Of a DNA stretch of 64,000 bases, positions 39,901 to 52,700 are shown one piece after another. Origin of the DNA: Anodontia alba. Taxonomy: Eukaryota; Mollusca; Bivalvia; Lucinida; Lucinidae. The position numbers were made by a program, and so were the translations under genes. Position 1 is the first letter of the stretch. The number at the start of each line of letters is the position of its first letter. Below the pieces are notes generated by a model, which saw nothing but the letters and a program-made list of their open reading frames with translations, had not been told where the DNA came from and made no database searches. The stretch lies in assembly GCA_964016985.1 (NCBI GenBank), contig OZ024821.1, forward strand, positions 127,805,555 to 127,869,554. The letters run 5' to 3'.

Positions 39901-42900
39901 TAACTTGAATAAATCAGCCTGCACAACTGATTTATTGTAGTTCAAAATAGGAAATAAATTTGGTAGAACATAAATATTGGCACGAACGATCATACATTGA
40001 AAAAATAAAAAAGTATTTAAGTTTATGCAATTATTAAAATTATTGATAATAAACAAAACCAACTGGGCTTTTGAGGTAGGTAGATCGGTCATTTGCATTT
40101 TATCTTATATTTTCTTACCACCCAGCTAGCATTCTACGTAAATCTACATCGGGCCGTCATCGGCCCGTCAGCTACCCTGACGGGCCGATGACGGCCCGAT
40201 ATAGATTTACGTAGAATGCTGACTGGGCATATGTTTATCTTTTTTTTTTTTTTTTTTTTTTTTTTCATTTAAACTTTTCTTCCAACTTACCAAAAAAATT
40301 GTTTGAAATAAACAATGTTTATGATAAAGAAAATCAAACTACCAGCATACATCTGTGCACTTAATTGGTTAATTGGCAGTCAGAATGACAACTAGTCGAC
40401 TTTAGTTGTTGTTTGCATTGCCCTGAGGCACTGAGTTGATAATTTCACGTCTCAGTTAAGAAAGTGACACAAAGAAGGTGTTTATTATGAGAACACAAAA
40501 GAAATAACTACATTTTTATTATCATAGTGTCTGCAGTGGGGAAGCAAAGAACTGCCTACACTACATCAAGTTGCCTGAGGCCCATGGTAACACAGCTGCA
40601 CAACGAAAATTCAGTTAGCATTATCGTAAATTCGGCCTGTTTCTACTCTAAACCTTCCGAGTTCGGCCATTTTCAACTCAATCCTAGTGAAATTTGACAC
40701 TTAGTATCTGGTGACTTAGTAAATAACGCACAGATAAATTCTTCGTGTTTATATAGAGCATCTCTTTTTTTTTATTTCAAAACTATTTAGCAAATATTCA
40801 GTGCGTGTTATACACGGGTGCGAGTAATACACAGAAAAATTCGGTACTTCACCTACAAAATTACCTTGCTGCTATTTCTGTCAAGGGACGAAGGTAAACA
40901 TTATATCCTTCTACCGGTTTCGAAGATCGGCATTTTCCGTGACCACGTGGCACCACCGGACTTTGCCGAAAATACCGATATGGCCAAAGATCTTGATTAT
41001 AAGATGGGTCTGGATTTTTGGGGGCTTTTTTTTTTTTTTTTTTTTTTTTGGAAAAATACCCGTCTTATAGGCGGATTAATACGGTACCTTAGATTTGATA
41101 TTTTCATAGAAAAAATAAGTTATTCTTAGCTGTAAAAATTGATTTAATAGATACAGGTGTAAATGTCATTAAGGACTGTTATCACCACGGTCAATATATT
41201 TCTTTTCTAAGCGAAATCACAAAACAACAGTGTATTTCTGAAAACAAACCTTGCCCACTAAAGCGTGACTTTGTATTTAAAACATCCAGCAGGTAGGTGG
41301 CGCTGCCGTTTATTTTCATTGAGAAATCAGTTTAACGCAATATTGAATTTAACGCGAAAATACATGGAGTATATTACTTTTATTCACACAGACTATTTAG
41401 GCTGACAAAATTAATCAGATAATTGATTAACTGATCTATAAATTCCACAAAAATGATTATCATTACAGATGTCTTATAATCAATGAGACGCCACATTTTG
41501 CGGCATCCCATCTGGGTCTACACTGTTTGCTCAGGCCTATTTGACCAAATACATACAGTAAAGTATAACATGGGAAGAGTCCTGCTCAGACAGACAAGTA
41601 AATTGACCAAATCTTTTGTGATAAATAATCGATCACAATGACAGGAGTGATAATCGACCAGATTAGCCAGCCTTAGAGTCTATTTATACATTGTATTTGC
41701 TGTATGATGATTCTAGCGAATAAAAAGAAAAGAAAAAAAATGCAACAATGTATCCATTTAAAGATACTGCCTCCAGATTTGTGGGACTTTTACCCAACCC
41801 GATCACATGATGAACAGGCCCTGCCTAAGGCAACTCTGCCCTGGAGACTATAGGCAGCCCAACTACTTCGCTGGCCCCGATGGGCGGGGGCCGTGGTCTG
41901 TGGGTCGTGATTTCTTAATACCCGATAATCAGTGCACGCCGGTAATAGGTACCAAGTTACGCTACACTACCGGTCACAGGAGCTTGACATTGGATAATTT
42001 CTACTTATAGGGCCTGTCCTTCGAACCTTCGATTATTTCATAATCGTAGGGACAGGCCCTATAAGTAGAAATTAGCAAACGTCAAGCTCCTGTGCTACCG
42101 GTTGCCTACATGAAATGCACTTTACGGCATCAGGAATTTTGCTGAAGAACTGAACAAGTATCTGTTGTTGTTTTTCGCGTGCGACACACCATGAATTTCA
42201 AAAATGCAGGTAAAAGAAGCTTTCATGTCTGTAGCCTCGCGAAAAATAAACTGTTCGACAGCCGGTAGATTCTAGTAAACAAGCTGGTTGTCATACGACA
42301 ACACACACAGTTGTCGCAACACCCAGAAGGTCGGAAACCAGACACGATACGTATCGCTGAGTATTGTTAAAGAAAACAAATATAACTGGCATTTTCCTTA
42401 CATTTGCGTAGATTGTTTAGTTTTGATAATTCCTTTACTACAACAGCGGTGAGTCAGTTTGATTTGCATTCGCTCTGTATATCTCATGTTTGCAGGGAGA
42501 CCATAAAATGATACCAATGAGCTGGGTTTCAAATTTGTGACATAACTACCTATCCTCCTTTACAAGAATGTATTTCATTTGAGTTGTGTCATCACAGCCT
42601 TATGCTTCCTCCCAGCTTGCTGACAGCTTAAATGAACACGGTTCCGCATTACTTGATTCACCCCTTATATGTGAAGAATTGCAAACCTCCCTGAATAAGA
42701 AACTTAAGTTAAGTGACACATCAAAAGATGGTTTGAGCAGTAAGAAATTTAAAAACAAAGAAAGTGCTATAGTCACACAGTTTCACAAGTTGGTGTCTTG
42801 TGGTCCCCAGTACATATGTACAAGTTGTTGTCAAACATTTTTCAGACATTCTGATGTTAAATTTGATATTCAGGGTCTAAAGCCCGAGATGAAAAGACTC

Positions 42901-43682
42901 TGTACATTAGGACATAAAAGTGTGGAGGATAAGGAATGGATCTGTCAACAATGTGCTAATAGTTTGAAGAAAAATAACTTGAACAAATATCTTCCTTTTT
43001 GTCAAGCCCGCTTGCGCTGAGCAAGACATAGTCACCATAGCTGCATTTAAGTGTATATTAGTGAGTCCATCCGTATTTGTCCGTCCTAGCTAGAAATTTT
43101 GCATGCAGAATCATCTTTCAATGTAGTTTGAAATTTCTCCAAGACTTGGCCTTGAGGTCAGATTTGTCAAGGACATGCACTTACCAGCAGAATTTAAGAG
43201 TTTTTAAAGAAATTCTTCTATTCAGGAAGTGCAATGCCCAGATGCTTGATATATTCCATAGAGCTCCATCTTATCGTATAGTATTGGTAGCATTGGAATG
43301 TCGTCTATCTTCTTTGCATGTATTGTGTAAAATTGCATAGAAGATACACAGCACTCCATTAGTACTTTACAAGCTAGCAGACTCTTAGGACTATTAGTCC
43401 TTTGATTTTTTTGTTTTTTTTATTATGTCCCCCAACCTACCAGAGAGGACATATTGATTTTGATGCAGATCCTGTTGGTGTCAGCATGACTTTTTCTTTT
43501 CTGCACAACATCTTGGGAACCAGTGGTTGGATTCTTACCAAATTTTCATGGTTATATAATTGTGACATAACAAAGAACTGATTTTGATTTTGGTGACCTT
43601 GACTAATTTTCAAAGTCACAGCAGTAGAAAACTGAAAATTCTCAGTTGGGGGACATCTGTTTTCTCTGAAATTACAATTACT

Positions 43683-43713
<31 letters not shown>

Positions 43714-46700
43714 CTTGGTCATCACTATCACACTTGAGTTGCAAAATGAAATCAGCTGTTAAAGTGTGTGGCTGTCACGTGACAACCAGTTGCGGTAATT
43801 TAAAATGTCGACATACGTGGACTGATGCAATTTGCAATGGCATGCGCTATCTCGCTTTTGCAGCTTTCCTGAAGAAAATTTAGTTTGATTGACAGCTACA
43901 GTATAAACTTTCTTTACTTTGTCGGTCACCAGTGGGTTGAGTGCAGTGGACTGTTAACATAACAGTAACTGATGCACATCACCATAAATCTCAAATAACT
44001 GTAAAGTTTAAAATGAATGAAAACAAATGCATTTTTTTCTTCACATTTTAATAAAAAGTGGGAGCCACTGATCAGCCACATTATACTGATATCCACAGCT
44101 TTATATCCATGTTGCAGTGTATGACATCAGTGTTTGGCTAAGTTAGGTTTGCTTTAAAAGTACATCCCCACTTCTTTCATAGAACCACACATTAAAACCC
44201 ATTGAAGACTGGAGACCCCTAAGCGGGTAACTGGCAAACAGTACAGACCCGGATCAGACCTATGTTCTGCAGTGTCTGATCTGATCCACTGTTTGCAAAT
44301 AGTTCAACCATTTTTCTTTACGAATATCTGCATCATATAGCCTGACATACCTAAAATAAAAAATGGACTCTTCCAATATATAAATGGACTCTTCCAATAT
44401 ATAGTGTGGGAGAGTTTATTCAGTCTTTATTGGGTTAAGAGGTGTGCCTCATTATTGGAGATTGTAGTAAATGCTGAAATAGATCTACTCATTGGAAATG
44501 CTTAAATAGATAAATATCCCAACTGTCTTGAGACAAGCAGGCCTATGCAAACAGAAGGTGGCCTCTGATCAGGATGTACTCTTATCACTCAACCAGCAGA
44601 TTTTTTGACACATCAGTATGTAGTAAAATGGATTTGTTCAAATGTGTGACGTATGATAAGGAGTTCAGGTGTCCCAATATGGGTTGCACCATGGGAAAAC
44701 ATATCTTTGGGCATATTTGGACAGGGAAGGCCCAGATCAGCCTGTGCATCTTCACAGTCTGATAAGGCCTTCCCTGTCTGCTAATAAAATCATAGGGTAC
44801 TACAGAATGTATGAATGGAGAGCAAAAGCCTGGATAATTATTTGTACATATGCAGGATGATCTGAATCTGAAGGCACTTTTTCATTTGAGGTGGTCCGTA
44901 TTATGGTAATTAACCCTTGTCCTGCTGAACCCGGATATACCTGTCTTTGCAAACAGTGTAGATCCAGATCAGTTGGCTGAAGAAGCCAACTGATCTGGAT
45001 CTGCACTGTTTTTCATTAAGAATTTGAATTTATATGAACATTTTGGATCAATTAATCTGACTGGCTGAAAATTTTAAGTAGGCCTGGCATCTTAATTTAT
45101 TCAGCAGGACAAGGGTTAAAGAGAAATAACATCATTTTATGTCCAAATATCATCTTTTATTATATACAAAGTAATTAAATATAGAGAATTATTAATGAAA
45201 TAAAATGCATATTTCCAAAAAGTTATATTTTCACTAGTGAGCAGTGAAAAATATAAGATTTGGAACTACTTTTTTCTTATTTACATTAATGGTCATTATG
45301 CACAAGTGAAAATTTGAATGTTTTCATTACACGAGATGAAAATTTTTATGGTATTCACTGAAAAAGAGTAAATTTTCTTTTTATTTTATTGTTTACATGC
45401 CAATGCGCGTTTCTGACGTCATAACTAACGTCACCAAACAAAACATGAACCTCATGGGTCGACGCTCAATGCTTAACATGTAAAATGCTGGAGAAAACAA
45501 AAAACAAAAAATTTCGGCAAATCAAAATAATTTTGATACCAACATGTTCCTTACATTCTAACTAATGTTATGCGGTTCTTATATGTCATCGCCAAGGGAC
45601 AAAACTGCGTGCCAGACTTCCCCTTTGCAAGTGCAAGATTTGCATCTCTTCTGTCTAAGGATGTATATAATAAAAAGAAAATCCAAATGTTTGTCGTGAA
45701 TATGACTTTTATTTCATCGAGTGAAGTGAAAAAATGTATATTTCATTCGTGCCGAAGGCACGAATGAAATATACATTTTTTCACTTCACTCGATGAAATA
45801 AAAGTCATATTCAGCACTCATGAAATATACATTTTTTCACTTCACTCGATGAAATAAAAGTCATATTCACTCCAAACATTTGAATAGCCTCTATATATCC
45901 AAACAGCAAAGACACAGACACAGACTTTGTCTTTGCTGCTACATTTTACACTGCCTCACCATGTTATAACGTTTACCATATTTACTCTAATATTCAGACA
46001 CAGGTCTGAGCAGACATTGTAGACTCACATCAGCTCTGGGAGATAATGCCACCTGATCAGGATGTTCTGTGTTTGCCAGTTAGGCAGTACTTTCTGGATA
46101 TATTCCCTGCTTCTTAATCCATTAGGTTTCTCACCTTTTGTTTGAGCCTAGCTCGGGTCACGTGGGAAAGCCAAGTTCTGCTTATGGATAGTCAGGTGGT
46201 TTTTCCCCGGTTTTCACCCATCTTTGGTGAATGATCGGCTCGATATAAATGAAATATTCTTGAAAGGGCCGTAAAACCCAAATAAAAAAAAAATAACAAA
46301 CGAAAAAAAAAAAACATCCCCTGCTAGTCAGATGGGCTTATTCTGTTTCTAGGAATAAGAGGAGTAAGTGCTAAAGAACTATAGTGTCTGAATATGTAGG
46401 GTAAATATGGCTGGCTCATCTAACCCTTAAAATGTCAAGAAGACCTGCATCTGAAAATGTAGTCTGTTTATGTCATCTGCTGAAAATAATTGCAAACTTT
46501 TCAAACCTAATTTTGCATATGGGAAAACTGTGTTGACCTTGATCTGACTGCTCCTAGAGTCTGATTTGGGTCCACACTATTTGCAAAAGTGGCTTTTAAA
46601 ATCACAAGCAGATGACAGTTGTTGTCTTTGGCAGTTTAAGGGCCAATATAACCCCTTACTTATCCTTAAAGGTAAAGTACCCAATTAGACTATCTGGGCT

Positions 46701-49700
46701 GTGTAGACCCAGAGCAAACTACTGCTTTATGAAGAGTTTGATCTGGGTCTGCACTGTTTGTTTAGGCCTGTGTGTCAGAACATAGGGTAAAAATGGTACA
46801 CCACAACCTCTTTATAACACTATTGTTGGGATCCATAGCATAAACCGTGTTAGTTAAACAACCGTGTTATATCCAAATACAAATGTATAGATTATATTGA
46901 AAAATGACCATTTATGGTCATTTTTCAATATAATCTATACATTTTTGGGATCTATCTTTGAACTGTGTTATATGCAAAACCTTGTTATAACAAACCGTGT
47001 TATAAAGAGGTTGTAGTGTAGTTGCCATGGCTGAAGGTACTCCTTTCTTGCTTTGAGCAGAATGTTCATATCTATTGCATTTACATTTACAGTACTCTGC
47101 TTTCAGCATCTTTCAGAAAGTCATTTTTTGCCTGGTGCTTTTCATAGAAGTAAATGCAAACTTCTGTCATGATTTAATGCAAAACCATATGTTGTAAATA
47201 CCTTTGCATGAAATATTTCAATTTATGTGTTGGTTTAAAAAAAAATTAAATATTTGGACATTTTCCCATAGTAAAAATGATGCATGCAGAAGTTGGAAGG
47301 GTAGGTAGATTAGAGGCAGATTTTCGACCAGTTCTGTTTGTTCAAATTTACTGAAATTTTCACAATATTGTTATGAAAGATCATTAATGAAAAATCAGCA
47401 AAGAAAAATATAAAAAAAAAGAGAAATAGATAAAAATCCCATTAATTTAAAATCAGCAAAGGAAAGTAAAAAATTTTTTCTTAGATAAAAATTCAAAAAA
47501 ATTAAATTACTATAGGTCAAACCAATTTTTGGCTATAAATTTAATTTTAGGATAAACATTTAAGAATAAAACACAGAAACAGAAATTACAAATGAGCCAG
47601 CACACTACAAAACCTACAGAAAGACTTGTGCGACTAGCAAAGACTCAGCCTGTTCATCAGCACAGTCTGATTAGAGTCTTCGCTGATTGCATGTGCCTTC
47701 TACAGCCTCCCAAAGTAGAATGAATGAGAACCCTTGCTATGTTGGGTGGATGAACAGGCTGATCTGTCCTTTCTGGTCAAGCAGGTCTTATTGTAGATTT
47801 TGTCATGTGCTGGCTCAAATAGTTCTGATATGGTCAATCAGAACAAAATATTTACATTTAAAATAAAATGTCAAGCCAAAAATGTTGACAGTTGTATTCA
47901 GATGGACAAACTAGAGCAAACAGCATAGATCCACATCAAATGCTGCAGAACTCTGCAGAACATGGCTTCGTGGGCCCCCGTAGCCTAGTGGATAGGAGAG
48001 TTGACTCTTAATCCATTAGATTTCTCACCACTGTGGTTCGAGCCTTGCTCAGGTCACATGTGGGAAAGCCAAGTTCTGCTTACGGATGGTCAGCTGGTTT
48101 TTTCCCGGGTTCTCCAATTTTCGCGCACCTTTGATGAACGCTTGATATAAGTGAAATATTCTTGAAAGGCCGTAAAACCCAAATCCAAAAAAAAAAAAGA
48201 ACATGGCTTCTGATCAAGACATACACTGTTTCTACCCATCCAGTCTTTTGACATATCAATAGGAAAATGGACTTATTAAAATTTTAGGACAGTTAAATGG
48301 TTAAGGTTCCTGGATATTTATGATAAATTTGGTAGGGTAGTTACTACTTCATAACTCTAGATAAGAGGGGTGGGGTTGGATATCAGATAATTTACCGTAT
48401 TTAACTATGTACTACCCGTTCTTTTTTTACCCAGAAAACATTTTTCTGATGTGTGTTATTGATAGGAACACCAAAATCAGGACAGAAATCGCCAACATAA
48501 TCAGTCGTGAAAATATGAAACACGCGAATGGCTATTACAAATGCGACATAGATCGATCACTGTAATATTTCCATGATTCTTGATACGTACCTCGCCCATA
48601 CCATGGTTCTGGCAGCTCAAAACAAGCTGCTCAATCTGATTTGCAGTAATTTAATATCCTTTTCAATCCATGCCGTTTTTTGTTTATGTTTTTTATTTTG
48701 CTGATCACGTGATCTGTACAAAGGGAAACTACTCAAACAGGCAAATGCATCTGAATCTGTATTGATTACCGGACTTTGTAATATGACTTGCTTCACACAT
48801 TGTAACTTGAATAAATTAGCCTGCACAACTGATTTACCGTAGTTCAAAATAGGAAATAAATTGTTTTTTTGTTTTTTTTTAAAACATAAATATCGGCACA
48901 AACCATCATAGATTAAACAAATAAAAAAGTATGCAGTTATTAAAAAAAAATAATAATAAACAAGATCAACTGGGTTTTGAGGTCGGTAGATCAGTCATTT
49001 GCATCTTTTTCTTTATCTTTATTTTTTTTTTATTTTTCTCCTTTTCTTTGGACTTAAACAAATTGTTAGAAATAAACAATGTTTATGATCAAAAGAAATT
49101 ACCAGCATAGATCTGTGCACTTAACTGGTTAATTGGCAGTCAGCATGACAACTAGTCGACTTTAATTGTTGTTTGCATTGAGCCCGGGGCATTGAGTTGA
49201 TAATTTCACGTCTCAGTTAAGAAAGTGACACTGAGAAGGTGTTAATTATAAGACATACAAAAAAAAAAAAAATAACATTTTTATTATCATCACATCTGCA
49301 CAGTACTGCTTGGGGGTGGTCGGGTGGAGCGAAGGTGCTGTGTATCTTACATCACCGGGGTGTCCAGCTGATATTGGCTTACAGTTGGGCAAAGCCTGCT
49401 ATCCTTGTAGCGGGTAAGGGTAGAGGGGGAATGTTTTTATTTCTTCTGTTTCTTCACTTTCATTCCTGTTCCTCTTTCTTCCCTGTCCCTCGCTTTTATC
49501 TCTTCTACTGTCTCTTCTATCTCTTTTCTCCCTTTCTCTGGGAGACGACACAAAATGACCCTCAAGGGTTGACGTGTCGTTAAACCCCAACACAATCAAT
49601 CAATCACTACATCAAGTTGGCCAAAGCCCACGATAACAGAGCTGCACAACAGGAATTCAGTTAGCACTATTGTAAATTTATCCTGTTTAGACTTGTATCC

Positions 49701-52700
49701 TGCTGAGTTTGGCCATTTTCAACTCGATCCTAGTGAAATATGATACGCTTTTGCACCTGGGAACAGTGTCAGTTAGCACTACTGTAGCACTACAGTAAAT
49801 TTGGCTTGATTTGGTTTGTAACCTGCCGAGTGTTCGGCCATTTTTAACTCGATCCTAGCGAAATATGACTTTTTTTGCACCTGGGAACTTAATCAATAAT
49901 GCATGGAATGGTACTGCATGTTCTACGTAGGAACAACATTTTTTTTCACAAAATCTTGTGCAAAAAATTTGCTGCGTGTAATACGCGGGTGCAGGTAATA
50001 CACAGCGAAATTCAGTATTTTCTTAATTACCACAAAAATGTATGTCGTGGGTACTCATTAGAAGCACTCAGTGAGGCACTTCTGATGAGTACCTACAAGA
50101 TATGTTTTTGTGGAGAAATAAGAAAAATATTATGACTCTTTGATTGAAAAAAGCATCTTATCTAGAATTATGTAATCTTTCTTAGTTTGAGCATATGTAC
50201 ATGTATATATATTACAGGGTGAAACATACAGTTTTAAAGAAGCAATTGTATTAGCCGAGTATAAAGTTGATGCAGCCTCTGCAGCCAGGGATGGATTAAG
50301 AAGACCAGATAAGGTAGGGTCTAAATTTTTAGTTCACCTGAGCAGCCGGCCTTGGTGGTTCAGTCGGATGTGTGTCTGACTGGTGATCAGGAGGTTGCAG
50401 TTCGATCTCCGCCAGGTCTAGCAACATTTTTTCGTAGAGATTGATCTATGATCATTCTCTCCCTTCCGCTGATTCATGAAGGGCACTTGTCTGTTTCTGG
50501 TGAAAGAATGTGCACAAGTACTGGTTAACCGCCTAGAGGACTAAGCCTGCCCAGAAAAAAGTGTGGTTAGGTAAACTGACACGCTTCACATGACCCTAAT
50601 GGTTGACTGAGCCATAAAACCTCAACACAAACAAAGCTTACCTGAGCAGTTGTTTACCTGATCAGTTGCTCAGGGTGAGCTATTATGATCACATTCTGTC
50701 CATGGTTAGTCATCTGTCATCCGTCATCAACAATTAATTGGTTAACCCATTAGAGGTCACAGATTTGACCCAATCTTAATGAAACTTGCTCAGAATGTTT
50801 GCCCCTATGAAATCTAGGTCAACTGGGTCCCTTGGTGTCAAAAACTAAGTCAACAGGCCAAGTCAAAAGGAAAACCTTAACACTCTAGTGGTTACATTTT
50901 TGAAGTAACCATCATGAGTCTTGCTCAGAATGTTTGTCTTCATGATTTCTAGGCCAGATTCTAAACTAGGTCACTCTGGGTCAAAAACTAGGTCACCAGG
51001 TCAAATCAAAGGAAAACCTTGTTAACACTCTAGAGGTCACATTTTTGAAGTAATCATCATGAATCTTACACAAATTGTTGGTCTTAATGATTTCTAAGTC
51101 AGATTATAAACTAGGTCACTTTGGATCAAAAACTAGGTCACCAGGCCAGATCAAAGGAAAACCTTGTTAACACTCTAGAAGGTCACATTTTTTAAGTAAT
51201 CATCATGAATCTTACACAAATTGTTGGTCTTGATGATTTCTAGGTCGAGTTTGAAACTGGGTCACTTGATGTCAAAAACTAGGTCACCAGGCCAAAAAGG
51301 AAAACCTTGTTAAATCTCTAGAGGTCACATTTTTAATTAATCATCATGGATCTTGCTCAAAATGTTTGTCTTGATGTTTTCTTTGTCAAGTTTGAAACTG
51401 GGTCACTTGAGATCAAAACTATATCACCAGACCAAATCAAAGGAAAACCTTTTTAAAACTCTAGAGGTCACAGTTTTAATTAATCATCATGGATCTTGCT
51501 CAAAATGTTGGTCTTGATGATTTCTAAGGTCAAGTTTGAAACTGGGTTTTGATGTCAAAAACTAGGTCACAAGGCCAATTCTAAGAAAAACTTTGTTAAA
51601 TTCTAGAGGTCTTATTTTTGAAGTAATCATCATGGATCTTGTTCAAAATGTTCGTTTTGATGATTTTCTAGGTCAAGTTTGAAACTGGGTCACTTTGGGT
51701 CAAAACTAGGTCACCAGGCCAAATCAAAGGAAAACCTTGTTAACAGTCTAGAGGTATGTAATTGTCATGAATCTTGCTGAAAATGTTTTTCTTGATGGTT
51801 TCAAGATCCAGTTTGAAACTGGGTCACTTATTACCTATATTTCACGGTCCAATGACTTTGTTATGTTTTTTCCATTTAGATCAATTTCTCAGTAACTATT
51901 GGTTCTACAGCAGTGTTACTTAGCACATGCATACATTTTAGCGTGACCTCTTGATGCAGTCATCCATATTTGATCGTGACCTATATTTCATGGTGCATTG
52001 ACTTTGTTAAGTTTTTCTGTTTAGGTCAGTTTCTCAGTAACTATTGGTCCTCCATCAGTGATAGCCGGCCTCAGTGGCTCAGTCAGATGCATGTCCGACT
52101 GATGATAGGAGGTCGCAGGTTTGATCCCTGCAGAGTCCAGCAACATTCTTTTGTGAAGATTGATCATGAAATATTTTCTATGGCTATTCTCCCGTTCTGC
52201 TGATTCAAGAAGGGCAATTATTAGTTTCTGGCGAAAGAATGTGCATAAGTACTGGTTAACTGCTTAGAGGACTAAGCCTGCCCAGGAAAAAGTGTGTTTA
52301 GGAAAACTGATCGCACTTGACATGACCCTAAGGGGTTGACTGGGCCATAAAAACTTCAGCAGAAACAAATCCAGCAGTGATACTCAGTACATGCATACAT
52401 CTTACCATAACCTCTTGAATGCAGTCATCCATATTTGACCTTGACCTGTATTTCACAGTCCATTGACTTTGTCAAGGTTTTGCAATTAGGTCAGTTTCTC
52501 CGTAACTATTGGTCCTACAGCAGTGATACTTGGCACATGCATACATCTTAGCATGACATCTTGAGTGCAGCCATCCATATTTGACCTTGACATATATTTC
52601 ATGGCCCATTAGGCACGCTACATTATCTTATCTTAAGCTATTGTAGTAGGATATAATGCCCTGCATTACTTTTATTTCTCCTGGATAATGTCCTGAGATC

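Larger units (their letters stand above)
39242..41086. mobile_element. TIR element T1, host of element T2
   Basis: TACCGTATTAATCCGCCTAT at the left and ATAGGCGGATTAATACGGTA at the right are exact inverses; ttataagacggg and ttataagatgggt recur inside each end. Element T2 occupies 39492-40846, leaving about 490 bp of T1. Confidence 0.82.
48350..50172. mobile_element. Fold-back MITE, core type 1, terminus A, split by T2
   Basis: The left end CATAACTCTAGATAAGAGG lies at 48350 and the rest (tgtatgtcgtgggtactcat and mirror, ending ATCTTATCTAGAATTATG) at 50018-50172. The 1.6 kb between is a T2 element. Confidence 0.82.

Noticed and set aside
41807..42010. 67-codon frame with a proline/glycine-rich start
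   Set aside because: No domain recognised and half of it lies in the left arm of the 41957-42113 hairpin.
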